DNA of 64,000 nt from Vibrio plantisponsor (GCF_013041605.1 NZ_JABEQC010000005.1:1-64000); one strand, 5' to 3'; positions 39,431 to 47,317 are shown, counted from the stretch's first letter. The notes: generated by a model from the sequence alone, not told the origin. Numbers and translations are program-made.

Positions 39431-40642
39431 TTACCACTCTGGCAAATAATGATTTAAACCATCAGTTTCACTACACATACTGGATAACTTGAGCTCGATA
39501 ATGCTACGAAGAGTAAAAACAGAGTGATGGTTTTCTATTTTACTCTGCAACTTGGGCGTGTGTTGAGCTTTAAGCTGTCCAAACTGGTACAGGCGATATA
39601 TTTCTTCTGTGGTACATGAAAGCAATGTAGAAGCTTCTAAAGGGCTTAATAATACATCACCTATGTTTGCTGATTTCACTTTAGGATTATTGGTGATTAA
39701 AGCCCTGAAATATAGAAATACATTTTTCAGCACCGGATTTTTGCTCAGATCACGGCTTGGTAGGCTGCGACACTCTTTCAACAAGTCACCAAACACTTCA
39801 CTGAAGTAGGTTTTGTTCCAAGGCTGGATTCGCACTATGTGAGCCTTCTGCACAATTGAATCTAAATCGGTATTGAGCTTGTTCGGCCAAGATTTACAAC
39901 ACTCAACAAAGCCATCAAAACTAATATCATCAAGTTCACCATATCGGTTGATATACCAAAGCAGAAATCCAAACCGACTTGATTGAGTGAGATCCTGACT
40001 CATTAATCCTGATTCTACGGGCTTCTCCCCTGCTAGCCACTGTGCAACAAATAAAGTAGAACCGCTTTCCTTCTCTGATGCGCAATTAAGTAAGGAAAAA
40101 CCGCATTCACAATGCTCAATTAGCTCTGACAATTGGTAGTTCAATAATTTTCCGCATTCGGGGCATCGTTGAGCGAGTTGGTTGTGGTGTTTATGGCAAA
40201 CTTGGTAGGGAATGAAATGCCACAGTTGACGAATATAAGCAGCTTCGTCTAAGCATTTAGGGCAAACAGGTGTGAAGTTTTTTCTAAGAAAGGCTTGAGG
40301 ATAATCAGCACCATAGCGATTTACCGCTTTATAATCTGGAGAGAAACTTGCCTTCGAATGAGCAAGCGATAGCCGTAGAACACCAAAGTCGTTAAATTTC
40401 AGCCGCTTTTCCAAATCTATAAGTACTCGAACTCGCATTTGGCTCGTTGTTTGAGCTTTATAGATGTTGATTCGACTTAACTCGAAAGGAAATGCGCCAG
40501 GAATAGCCTCATGTTGCAATAACGTAGTTTGCCAAATGTCCTCAGCAAAGTGAGCGAACTGCTCGTAGCCTTGATACTTACTTAGCCGCAATAAGAAGCT
40601 TTCTAGTGATTCATCAGGGTAGAGTTCAATTTCCGTATCCAT
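39431..40642 (-). CDS. tniQ: TniQ target-selection protein
   Basis: 403 residues. The N-terminal TniQ domain starts ELYPDESLESFLLRLSKYQG. Zinc-binding cysteines are in CPKCLDEA (about 127), CHKHHNQLAQRCPECG (about 148-163) and CECG (about 176). In I-F3 transposons TniQ docks on the Cas6/Cas7 end of Cascade and recruits TnsC. The gene opens the tniQ-cas8/5-cas7-cas6 operon, and a perfect Xre-type palindrome (40651-40675) ends 9 bases before its ATG. Confidence 0.93.
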   Translation of the reverse strand: MDTEIELYPDESLESFLLRLSKYQGYEQFAHFAEDIWQTTLLQHEAIPGAFPFELSRINIYKAQTTSQMRVRVLIDLEKRLKFNDFGVLRLSLAHSKASFSPDYKAVNRYGADYPQAFLRKNFTPVCPKCLDEAAYIRQLWHFIPYQVCHKHHNQLAQRCPECGKLLNYQLSELIEHCECGFSLLNCASEKESGSTLFVAQWLAGEKPVESGLMSQDLTQSSRFGFLLWYINRYGELDDISFDGFVECCKSWPNKLNTDLDSIVQKAHIVRIQPWNKTYFSEVFGDLLKECRSLPSRDLSKNPVLKNVFLYFRALITNNPKVKSANIGDVLLSPLEASTLLSCTTEEIYRLYQFGQLKAQHTPKLQSKIENHHSVFTLRSIIELKLSSMCSETDGLNHYLPEW

Positions 40643-40650
40643 TGCGAACC

Positions 40651-40675
40651 TAAAACTTAGATAACCTAAGTTTTA
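40651..40675 (-). promoter_or_regulatory. Xre-type operator A upstream of tniQ
   Basis: AACTTAG-ATAAC-CTAAGTT (40654-40672) extended to a perfect 10+5+10 palindrome. The same AACTTAG-N5-CTAAGTT motif occurs twice more upstream of xre. Its place between promoter and tniQ start suggests direct control of the tniQ-cas operon by the transposon's own Xre protein. Confidence 0.75.
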
Positions 40676-40711
40676 GTATTGTATAGCTTTCGACAAAGTC
40701 AAACTATTACA

Positions 40712-40963
40712 TCACGATATCTTGGATTCTTGGAGCATGTTTATCGTATTGTTTAAGGTATTCAGTTTGGCATAAATTGTTATCGAATAAATACGGGATT
40801 TTTCCGACATTTCTAAAAGTTTGTGTTGATGAGCGGGTAACCTTTTGGAAAGCTCACGATATTCTTCAATTTCAGCCAAAACAACATCTAACTCAAATTC
40901 AAACCGCTCTTTCTCTAATAACAACTCTTGGAGCCCGACTTCTTTAGGATTATCAGTAGCCAT
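40712..40963 (-). CDS. Small coiled-coil protein of unknown function
   Basis: 83 residues. AAGGTG lies a few bases before the ATG. Residues about 9-45 (LQELLLEKERFEFELDVVLA then EIEEYRELSKRL) and about 58-78 predict long amphipathic helices, probably a helical hairpin. I do not recognise the family. It lies between tniQ and xre inside the transposon, in the same direction as tniQ and behind the duplicated Xre operators. A partner or modulator of TniQ/TnsC, an anti-repressor, or cargo are all possible. Confidence 0.7.
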   Translation of the reverse strand: MATDNPKEVGLQELLLEKERFEFELDVVLAEIEEYRELSKRLPAHQHKLLEMSEKSRIYSITIYAKLNTLNNTINMLQESKIS

Positions 40964-40999
40964 ATTACACCTTAACCAATGTCAATCACTTGCCTTTAA

Positions 41000-41052
41000 A
41001 ACTTAGGATTGCTAAGTATACAAAAATAAGTAAAACTTAGACAATCTAAGTT
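41000..41052. promoter_or_regulatory. Xre-type operators B and C between xre and the small gene
   Basis: Site B is AACTTAG-GATTG-CTAAGTA (41000-41018) and site C is AACTTAG-ACAAT-CTAAGTT (41034-41052). Their starts are 34 bp apart, just over three helical turns. They lie in the divergent gap between xre (start 41080) and the leftward small gene (start 40963), so they could mediate autorepression of xre and control of the leftward operon. Confidence 0.75.
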
Positions 41053-41079
41053 ATCTATAGGTACAGAAAGAATGTCTAA

Positions 41080-41391
41080 GTGGAAAACCCAATCCCAGCG
41101 AGGCTCAAAGCAGCGCGTAAAAAAGCTAAAATCACCCAAAAAGATCTTGGGGTTAAAATAGGAATGGAAGAAAGTTCGGCAAGTGGTCGAATGAACCATT
41201 ACGAAAAAGGTCGCCATGTTCCGGATATCGGAACGTTAACCCGTATGGCTGAAGAATTGGGTGTACCGTTAAATTATTTCTTTTGTAAGGATGAAGTGAC
41301 AGCTGAATTGGTTTGTTTGATTGATAAGTTGAGTAATGAAGATAAGGAAAATTTACTATCTATGTTAGAAAATAAAAAATCATCCTTTTAA
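41080..41391 (+). CDS. xre: Xre-family transposon regulator
   Basis: 103 residues from a GTG codon; the in-frame context gives the classic Xre start MENPIPARLKAARKKAKITQ. The helix-turn-helix (about 6-60) includes KDLGVKIGMEESSASGRMNH then YEKGRHVPDIGTLTRMAEEL. The C-terminal 35 residues form a short helical tail (ELVCLIDKLSNEDKENLLSML). Xre regulators are typical of I-F3 elements and control tniQ-cas and guide expression. It converges on tnsC with a 12-base overlap. Its likely operators are the three AACTTAG palindromes. Confidence 0.9.
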   Translation: MENPIPARLKAARKKAKITQKDLGVKIGMEESSASGRMNHYEKGRHVPDIGTLTRMAEELGVPLNYFFCKDEVTAELVCLIDKLSNEDKENLLSMLENKKSSF

Positions 41392-42459
41392 TGGCGTTTT
41401 ACTAAGCAGCATATGAACGGGTAATAGGTCGGTAAACGTTCTATCAATCAACTTACCTTCTTTAAACTTTGCATCTTTATCGTATCGAGTTTCAATACTC
41501 AATTCTCGTACTTTTAGTTCATTTAAAGGACAGGTAAATGGATTATCTTCATTAGGATATCTCGAGCTAAATGTGGCTTCTAAGATCTCTTTATCGAGGG
41601 TGTCTTTTGACTCGGACAGTGCATTTACGAGAGCATCAGATAGGAAGTGTTTTAGTGACCGACACTCACCGCGACATACAGCAAATAAAGGTAATAGAAT
41701 TTCATCGCAAGTCAGGTTAGGTCTTTCATCAAACCCCATTCTTCCCGCTAGTCCAGCGACAAACTTGGCAAAATGAAGTTTTCCACTTTGATCAGGTATC
41801 AATGCCTTACTCTGTTCTGAATTCTTAAATAGGTGAAAATAATTAAGATGCCTACGCCAACTAAGCCGTGAACTCCATTGGGGCTCTTCAGCGAGCAAAG
41901 ATGAATATGGCATTCCGACTAATACAAATGAGACCTTAGCTTCCTCACTTATCATTTTGAACGTATTGGCGATTGTTTGCCTTTCTTCTGCATCTTTAAA
42001 CTCTATAAGTTCTTGTATTTCATTTACTATTATCAGCTTTACATTCTTGTCAGTTAGCGTTCTTATAACACCAGCTGTTAAAGAGCCTTCTTTATATGAT
42101 CGCCTTGTCCGACTTGACTTAATATCATCAAGATCAAGAAGAAAGCGCTCCAAAGTATTCTGCTCCTTAATTTTACTGGGTATCCGGGTATTCAATACGG
42201 GCATTTCGGACCATCGACCTTTTTTAATAGTAAACTTTTTCCAGTAGTTATGGATGAGAGCACTTTTACCAGCTCCAGTATCACCAGTAAGTAGCAAAGA
42301 TTCTTGTTCTCCACCTGCAGTACTATTAAACATTAGACGATCAAAAATAGTATAAATTTCAGTGATCTGCGGATATTCAACAAAACACTCCCGAAATTCA
42401 CTTAGCTGGTTTAATTGTCGAACAGTCAAATTGAACATTTTAGTATCCATCAATATCAC
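41380..42459 (-). CDS. tnsC: TnsC AAA+ regulator
   Basis: 359 residues. Walker A is LTGDTGAGKSALIHNY (about 57-72). The Walker B region reads KLIIVNEIQEL (about 135-145), with Asn where an Asp usually precedes the catalytic Glu. A DEFAULT AAA+ arrangement with sensor residues LVGMPYSSLL (about 178) follows. TnsC links the Cascade-TniQ target complex to the TnsAB transposase through ATP-dependent filaments. ATG 42450 is an alternative start. The gene overlaps tnsB by about 20 bases. Confidence 0.93.
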   Translation of the reverse strand: MILMDTKMFNLTVRQLNQLSEFRECFVEYPQITEIYTIFDRLMFNSTAGGEQESLLLTGDTGAGKSALIHNYWKKFTIKKGRWSEMPVLNTRIPSKIKEQNTLERFLLDLDDIKSSRTRRSYKEGSLTAGVIRTLTDKNVKLIIVNEIQELIEFKDAEERQTIANTFKMISEEAKVSFVLVGMPYSSLLAEEPQWSSRLSWRRHLNYFHLFKNSEQSKALIPDQSGKLHFAKFVAGLAGRMGFDERPNLTCDEILLPLFAVCRGECRSLKHFLSDALVNALSESKDTLDKEILEATFSSRYPNEDNPFTCPLNELKVRELSIETRYDKDAKFKEGKLIDRTFTDLLPVHMLLSKTPLKG

Positions 42460-44338
42460 TTAAATCAATATCATCAGCCAAATCATCTGTATCAGAAACA
42501 TCTAAGGTAGGTGGTATTTTGTTTTTAACTTGCTTGTTTGCAATAGATACAGGGCCTTCACTGCCTACTTTTTTATATTTTGCTATTTTGGATAAATTAG
42601 TTGTTTTGGGCTTTGTAGATCTGCTCTGTTTATTATTGCTGATACGCTCCACTTCACCATCGATTCGCCTATCTATGTATAAATAGGTATCAGCCAAAGA
42701 TTCTTCATTTTTTTGTAAACGAGTATTCAATCGTTTTACAGCACAAATTCGTTCATGTTGATACAAAGACACTCCCTCAATATGACCTGAGTTCTTAATC
42801 ACCGGGACTTTAAGATACTGTTTATCTTCTTCTAAATACACATATATATGACTGATATCATCAGGATCGGTTTTTACTTTTAAAGTCGCTCCTTTTTTAT
42901 TTGCTTTTGCAGAACGCTTTTTATAGGCAACCAGTTCTTCAGAATCATATCTTAGGTTATGAATCCTTATTCCATCTTTTCCTAAAGTTCGAGTGTTTAA
43001 TATTCCTAACTCAATTTTTAACTGTTTAGCTTCAATCCCATCATAAAAATTAGGGCGCCATTTAGAATCATGCCATTTGTGGTAAGGGATTCTTCGTTCT
43101 TTTGAATCTGGCTTCATGTGGAAATAATCAATCACCCATTTGTAGAGCAATTCTAAAAAAACAGAAACACGAACAACGGCATCCTTCTTAGGATCATAAT
43201 CTTTTAATTCAGTAATATTATTGAATGTTTTGCCAGGCAAGCGGCTGAATAACAGCTTATAGAAAGAGTCAAAAGCCTTTTCGACATGTGGCTTTTCCCA
43301 CGGTTTTGCGGCTTTAGTATAAATAATGTCAGAGACTAATGGTTTCAGAGCTGATTCCAGACTTTGGCTCCAAAATTCAGCACCATTATCAACGACCAAG
43401 TAAGTAACCTTTCCATGGCAAGGCCAATCATGTTCAATTGCCGGAAATTTTCTTTTTACCCAGTCTTTTTTTAGTGTTGCGTTTAAAAATGCCGAACGAA
43501 CCGATTCGTAACTAGGATCTCTGAAGCCAACGTATAAACCAACAATGCAATCACTATATCGATCGTACAATATAGTTAGATAAGGTCTTCCCAGAGGTAA
43601 ATTTAATTCATCATCAAGCAAAATAACTGGCGCAGGAGTATGATCAATTTCAACATACTCCATGGGATATGTTGCTGGTCTAATATGATCAACCATCTTA
43701 AATTCACGATCAGCATAGCGTTTCCCATATCGTGCAGCAGCTACATCATAAGGCTGTAGCTCATTTATTCTATTGTAAAAAGTACGTTTACTTATAGGTT
43801 TTATCTTTCCATCAGGATTATTTCGGTTTTCTTCAATTACACGAGATTTGTAATACTCAAAAACTTCTGCAACTGATAATCTTTCTTTTGTTAGATATTT
43901 TTTATTTATTGCCTCATGTACTAATAGTTGGGAGTCTGACTTTTTAGTTCGATTTCCTTTCTGCTTATGCTTTGGTGCCAACGAAAAAATATCTCTACCT
44001 GATTGAAAATATGCAGATTTCCATTCAACAAATACTCTCCAAGTAGGTACCCACTTACCAGTTTCACTTTTATATGAACTCAATAATGGCGATAAATTAC
44101 GCTCCGTCCAGCCGCCAGAGAGACGTTTTTCCACGTAGTTCAATATGTCTAGACGAGCAAGTGCCTGTTGCTGTAATTCTGAAGGCAAAGTATCAAAAGA
44201 AGGTTTAAAATGATTATCTATAGAATTAAAGAATTGGTTAACGTTTTGAGAAGGAGGATCTACATTTTCTTCAATGAATTCATCAACAAAACCGAATAGG
44301 CTACTATCGCTATCCAGAGGTTCATCAACACCAGACAT
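42440..44338 (-). CDS. tnsB: TnsB DDE transposase
   Basis: 632 residues. The retroviral-integrase core has Asp in YVEIDHTPAPVILLDD (about 229), Asp in YLVVDNGAEFWSQ (about 313) and Glu in EKPHVEKAFDSF (about 351), an intact DDE triad. N-terminal helical domains (about 40-200) bind the transposon end repeats, and the acidic C-terminal tail (DDLADDIDLSDIDG) is the usual TnsC contact. It joins the 3' ends to target DNA. It overlaps tnsA by 14 bases. Confidence 0.95.
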   Translation of the reverse strand: MSGVDEPLDSDSSLFGFVDEFIEENVDPPSQNVNQFFNSIDNHFKPSFDTLPSELQQQALARLDILNYVEKRLSGGWTERNLSPLLSSYKSETGKWVPTWRVFVEWKSAYFQSGRDIFSLAPKHKQKGNRTKKSDSQLLVHEAINKKYLTKERLSVAEVFEYYKSRVIEENRNNPDGKIKPISKRTFYNRINELQPYDVAAARYGKRYADREFKMVDHIRPATYPMEYVEIDHTPAPVILLDDELNLPLGRPYLTILYDRYSDCIVGLYVGFRDPSYESVRSAFLNATLKKDWVKRKFPAIEHDWPCHGKVTYLVVDNGAEFWSQSLESALKPLVSDIIYTKAAKPWEKPHVEKAFDSFYKLLFSRLPGKTFNNITELKDYDPKKDAVVRVSVFLELLYKWVIDYFHMKPDSKERRIPYHKWHDSKWRPNFYDGIEAKQLKIELGILNTRTLGKDGIRIHNLRYDSEELVAYKKRSAKANKKGATLKVKTDPDDISHIYVYLEEDKQYLKVPVIKNSGHIEGVSLYQHERICAVKRLNTRLQKNEESLADTYLYIDRRIDGEVERISNNKQSRSTKPKTTNLSKIAKYKKVGSEGPVSIANKQVKNKIPPTLDVSDTDDLADDIDLSDIDGY

Positions 44339-44948
44339 AATTACTTAACCCAAAGCTTTCTTTGGTTAGATCTGTTTTTATTTTCCCTGACGATAACCAA
44401 CACAGAGCACTTATCAGGGTTTCATGTTCAGTCAAACCTAAAGATTTTGAAATATCATAAAGCTGTACTTTTTGTTTTCGCTGAATATATTTAAGAACAT
44501 ACCTTTCAGCCTCTGTCACTGTATGTAGACCTGAGTAACGATGTAACAACTTTAAATTGTTGAGTATTGGATTTATCCGGATTTGTTTCTCAGTAATTAG
44601 CCGTAACTCATATCCGTAATCAGCCTTAGCAACTCTTTTCTTTTCCGTAAATCTAGCTCTAAAATCTGGCTTTGAGATCTGGCTAGAATGCTTTACTTCA
44701 ACTAACAAATCCTGTTTTGAAGTGCTGGTAACCAAAAAATCTGGAGTATAGCGGCAACTTCTACCATTAAAACAATAAGCTAAATTGATCGGCTGAGAAG
44801 AAAAGCTCTTAACATCGGGGTTATATTCGAGATGAAAGCAAAAGTCGAATTCGAGTACAGACATCGTTCGCACAACAGCATCATTCTTCAAGCTCATAAA
44901 CTTGCTGATGTTATGTACATGGGAAGATTTTTTGGTTTGGTCATACAT
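44325..44948 (-). CDS. tnsA: TnsA 5'-strand endonuclease
   Basis: 207 residues from ATG 44948. The restriction-enzyme-like domain has Glu in SVLEFDFCFHLEYNPDVKSF, Asp in RYTPDFLV (about 70) and the E-V-K pair in LLVEVKHSS (about 84-86), followed by a TnsA C-terminal wing (about 120-205). TnsA with TnsB gives cut-and-paste transposition. The frame is open to an ATG at 45023, but that start lies inside a TnsB repeat of the transposon end, so 44948 is preferred. No strong ribosome-binding site marks either. Confidence 0.9.
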   Translation of the reverse strand: MYDQTKKSSHVHNISKFMSLKNDAVVRTMSVLEFDFCFHLEYNPDVKSFSSQPINLAYCFNGRSCRYTPDFLVTSTSKQDLLVEVKHSSQISKPDFRARFTEKKRVAKADYGYELRLITEKQIRINPILNNLKLLHRYSGLHTVTEAERYVLKYIQRKQKVQLYDISKSLGLTEHETLISALCWLSSGKIKTDLTKESFGLSNYVWC

Positions 44949-44960
44949 AGCGTTATAACT

Positions 44961-44980
44961 TTGTTGTAAACCTACAACAA
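44961..44980. promoter_or_regulatory. Inverted repeat upstream of tnsA
   Basis: TTGTTGTA-AACC-TACAACAA, 8-bp perfect arms, 12 bases before the preferred tnsA start and just inside the TnsB repeats. It is unlike the Xre palindrome, so another regulator (or a host protein) may act on tnsABC here. An RNA hairpin in the leader is the alternative. Confidence 0.5.
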
Positions 44981-44992
44981 AAAATAGTCTAT

Positions 44993-45058
44993 GCTGACTT
45001 AGTGTGCAAATTTGCTGAGTCATTTTGCAATTTTTGCTGACTTATTTTGCACGTATCA
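44993..45058 (+). repeat. Right transposon end with three TnsB-type repeats
   Basis: Three direct copies of GCTGACTTATTTTGCA-like sequence: GCTGACTTAGTGTGCA (44993-45008), GCTGAGTCATTTTGCA (45014-45029), GCTGACTTATTTTGCA (45036-45051). Start-to-start spacing is 21 and 22 bp, typical of a Tn7-like right end. The terminus is placed at ...GTATCA (45058), i.e. TGATAC reading inward, leaving 7 bases outside the last repeat. The target duplication would then be GATGG (45059-45063). Confidence 0.8.
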
Positions 45059-45061
45059 GAT

Positions 45062-45169
45062 GGGTGGAAGCCCCAGCCACATCCCGGCACACACATCATT
45101 CGCTGTGGCTGCTTCCTTCCGGACCTGACCAGGTTTACGAACTAGTGTTGCGGGAGGACCAGGGCCCCC
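45062..45169 (-). ncRNA. ffs: 4.5S signal recognition particle RNA
   Basis: The minus strand has the universally conserved SRP core GGTCAGGTCCGGAAGGAAGC in the apical region and the GTGCCGGGATGTGGCTGG segment. The 5' GGGGGCCC pairs with 3' GGGGCTTCC through G-C and G-U pairs, leaving ACCC at the 3' end, as in E. coli 4.5S RNA (about 114 nt; here about 108). It binds Ffh to target membrane proteins. The transposon end begins about 3 bases after the mature 3' end. Confidence 0.95.
45107..45126 (-). other. Protospacer for the transposon's homing guide
   Basis: AGGTCCGGAAGGAAGCAGCC on the minus strand, preceded by TC at the PAM position. It differs from the guide only at bases 6, 12 and 18. The site is the most conserved part of the SRP RNA. 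The inferred transposon terminus is 48 bp from its PAM-distal edge (45059-45106). Confidence 0.85.
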
Positions 45170-45177
45170 ATAGAGCA

Positions 45178-45197
45178 TCTTTGGTTCGTGCCAAAGA
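45178..45197. promoter_or_regulatory. Inverted repeat in the ffs promoter region
   Basis: TCTTTGG-TTCGTG-CCAAAGA, 7-bp arms, lying 9-28 bases upstream of the ffs 5' end, so it overlaps the -10/-35 area. It could be an operator; promoter boxes were not clear by eye. Confidence 0.3.
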
Positions 45198-45310
45198 GTG
45201 GAAAGGATTATCAAGCATCGACTTCATCATTGCAAGCCTAAATCCTAGTAATGTCTTTGATTGTGAACCAATTGGACACCAATTAAACAAATCGAATAAA
45301 TCTGATTCGT

Positions 45311-47317
45311 TTATCGATGCCTCATTCGAATCGGTGTTACTACATTTCTTTGATGTTTTGTCTCATACATCGCTTGATCGGTTTGGTGTAACACTTCTTG
45401 CAAAGACATGTAGCTATCTCTGTCTGTGGAAACGCCCACAGCCACGGTTACATCAAAACTCACATCACGCTCAACATCAACAAACACGAATCGTTGCAAA
45501 TAAGCTTGAATTTCTTCCAATTGGTCACGTTTTATATTGCCTACCAAAATGAACTCGTCACCACCAATTCGGTAAGCGTGCCCTTTCCACACCTGCAAGA
45601 TTCTATGTGCTAATTGCTTAAGTACCTTATCTCCGATCTCGTGTCCGTAGTTATCGTTGATTTGTTTGAAATGGTTTAGGTCAAGATAAACAACGGATAT
45701 TTTACCCGCTAGCCCCCTGCTGTATCGGCGATACAGAGCACGACGATTACCCAGTTTGGTTAAGTTATCGGTGTTGGATTGCTTATTCAGATACAAGGCA
45801 ACGATAACTAACAGACCAAATGCGGTCGCAAATAACCATTGGCTATGACGAGTAAAGCGCTTTTCAACCACTAACGTGGCACGCCAGTCGGGCTGATAAT
45901 CATACGTTTTTATGATTTTCTGCGTATCCATCATTTTGATAGCGCGGCTAAATAGTGTCGCTAAAGATTCACCCAAAGGCGTTTTGGTAAAACCAATAGC
46001 AACATCAAAATTGTAGAAACCACCGATCATTGAATCCTCAACAAAGGGCAACAACTGCTCAGACTCACGTAAAAAGAGATTAAAGTTGCCTCGGCTCATC
46101 ACAATGTAGTCGACCTTTTCAGTCATCAGCCCTTCAATTAGTTCTTCCTGAGTGAGGAAGGTATTCAGCTCCTTTCGCGGCAACATTCGATGCAGCAAAT
46201 CTGCAAAAAAGTCATCTTTGATGACGCCAATACGTTCTGCGATCAGCTCAGAAACATTGCTGTATACAAAGTCCTTGTAACCTTCTCTCTTGATCATCAC
46301 GGCTTCAGGGTGATAGTAGCTCTCACTAAAATTGACGATGCTCTTACGCTGCTCTGTGATGGTCAGTGGGGCAATAATGTCAATGTGTTGCTGGCGAATA
46401 TCGTTGTACATGCTCTCCCATGTTTCGTTCGCTTTACTGGCTAACTCACACTTCAACAACAAAATGTCGCAGGCACGGAAAACAATATCTGCACTGATAC
46501 CACTGACCCCACCATCAGTATGATAAGTGGCAAAAGGGCTAACGTTTTCCAATTTTACTTTTAGTGGTCGCTGAATATTCAAACCACTGTCTATCACAGC
46601 TTGGCGTAATGCATGTTTACGAATATCAAACTGATATTTTTGGATAGATTCACGAAGTAACTTCTGCACTCGTGCGGAATGAACGTAACGTTCGATTTCA
46701 AGCAGTAACTCTGCGTTTTCACCTTTTGGTGTCACGATAGATACGGGCTGAATAGATATTCTGTCGTTAAGAAGCTGAGCATCAAATCCCGCTAATAGCA
46801 TAGGCTTTAGTTGGTTTATCGCATCTACCACACCATCAACTTGGTTATTTTCCAACAGAGACTTTGCTTCTGCTGAACCGTAATAATCAATCAACTCAAT
46901 CTTGGGATAATTTTGAAGAATAAGCTCTCCATAAATAGTCCCCGCAGGAACCCCTACTTTGCTCATTTCTTCAAGATGCAGGTTGGTTTTACTAAATAGA
47001 TAGGTGTATTCAATGTTGGTCGGCCGAGAAAAATCGAAACGCTCAGCACGCTCAGGGGTATAAGTCACATTCGCTGCGAAGTCGCTGATCCCGGCTTCAA
47101 CAGATTTGAGAATGGCGTCAAAGCTCGAATAATTCACATATTCAATATCAATATTAAAGCGGTATGCGACGTCATCAAAAATCACGCGCGACACTACATC
47201 GTCAGCTTCAGTTGCGACGAAATAGACTTTTTGTGAATCATTTGTGCTAGCGGCAAGTGCTTGCGAAGAACACAAAAGCACCAACAACCAACCGCAAATT
47301 TGCATGGCTTTAGACAT
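45311..47317 (-). CDS. Membrane diguanylate cyclase with two periplasmic binding-protein domains
   Basis: 668 residues. A signal peptide (ICGWLLVLLCSSQALAAS) is followed by two tandem SBP_bac_3 domains (about 25-235 and 245-490), the kind that bind amino acids in sensor proteins. A transmembrane helix (LFATAFGLLVIVALYL, about 493-508) precedes a GGDEF domain (about 520-665) with intact GGDEF (about 583). It should raise cyclic di-GMP in response to a periplasmic solute. It ends about 140 bases before the ffs start and shares its direction. Confidence 0.9.
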   Translation of the reverse strand: MSKAMQICGWLLVLLCSSQALAASTNDSQKVYFVATEADDVVSRVIFDDVAYRFNIDIEYVNYSSFDAILKSVEAGISDFAANVTYTPERAERFDFSRPTNIEYTYLFSKTNLHLEEMSKVGVPAGTIYGELILQNYPKIELIDYYGSAEAKSLLENNQVDGVVDAINQLKPMLLAGFDAQLLNDRISIQPVSIVTPKGENAELLLEIERYVHSARVQKLLRESIQKYQFDIRKHALRQAVIDSGLNIQRPLKVKLENVSPFATYHTDGGVSGISADIVFRACDILLLKCELASKANETWESMYNDIRQQHIDIIAPLTITEQRKSIVNFSESYYHPEAVMIKREGYKDFVYSNVSELIAERIGVIKDDFFADLLHRMLPRKELNTFLTQEELIEGLMTEKVDYIVMSRGNFNLFLRESEQLLPFVEDSMIGGFYNFDVAIGFTKTPLGESLATLFSRAIKMMDTQKIIKTYDYQPDWRATLVVEKRFTRHSQWLFATAFGLLVIVALYLNKQSNTDNLTKLGNRRALYRRYSRGLAGKISVVYLDLNHFKQINDNYGHEIGDKVLKQLAHRILQVWKGHAYRIGGDEFILVGNIKRDQLEEIQAYLQRFVFVDVERDVSFDVTVAVGVSTDRDSYMSLQEVLHQTDQAMYETKHQRNVVTPIRMRHR

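Larger units (their letters stand above)
35362..45058. mobile_element. Type I-F3 CRISPR-associated Tn7-like transposon (CAST) at ffs
   Basis: Gene set on the minus strand: tnsA, tnsB, tnsC, tniQ, cas8/5, cas7, cas6, a short CRISPR array and a separate homing guide, with xre divergent. There is no cas1, cas2 or cas3, as expected for I-F3 systems that direct insertion instead of cleavage. The right end carries three TnsB-type repeats and abuts the 3' end of ffs, one of the known I-F3 attachment genes. The left end was not found, so the start given is only the left edge of the recognisable CRISPR module; cargo probably extends further left. Confidence 0.93.

Noticed and set aside
44949..45023. 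tnsA starting at ATG 45023
   Set aside because: This start lies within the TnsB-binding repeats of the transposon end and has no ribosome-binding site; ATG 44948 fits the protein family better.
45095..45126. A full 32-nt guide-target match at ffs
   Set aside because: Bases 21-28 of the would-be spacer match none of the ffs bases, and they form the first part of the diverged repeat hairpin instead.
45025..45552. 175-residue open frame on the plus strand
   Set aside because: It runs antisense through ffs and the end of the diguanylate cyclase gene; no family resemblance.
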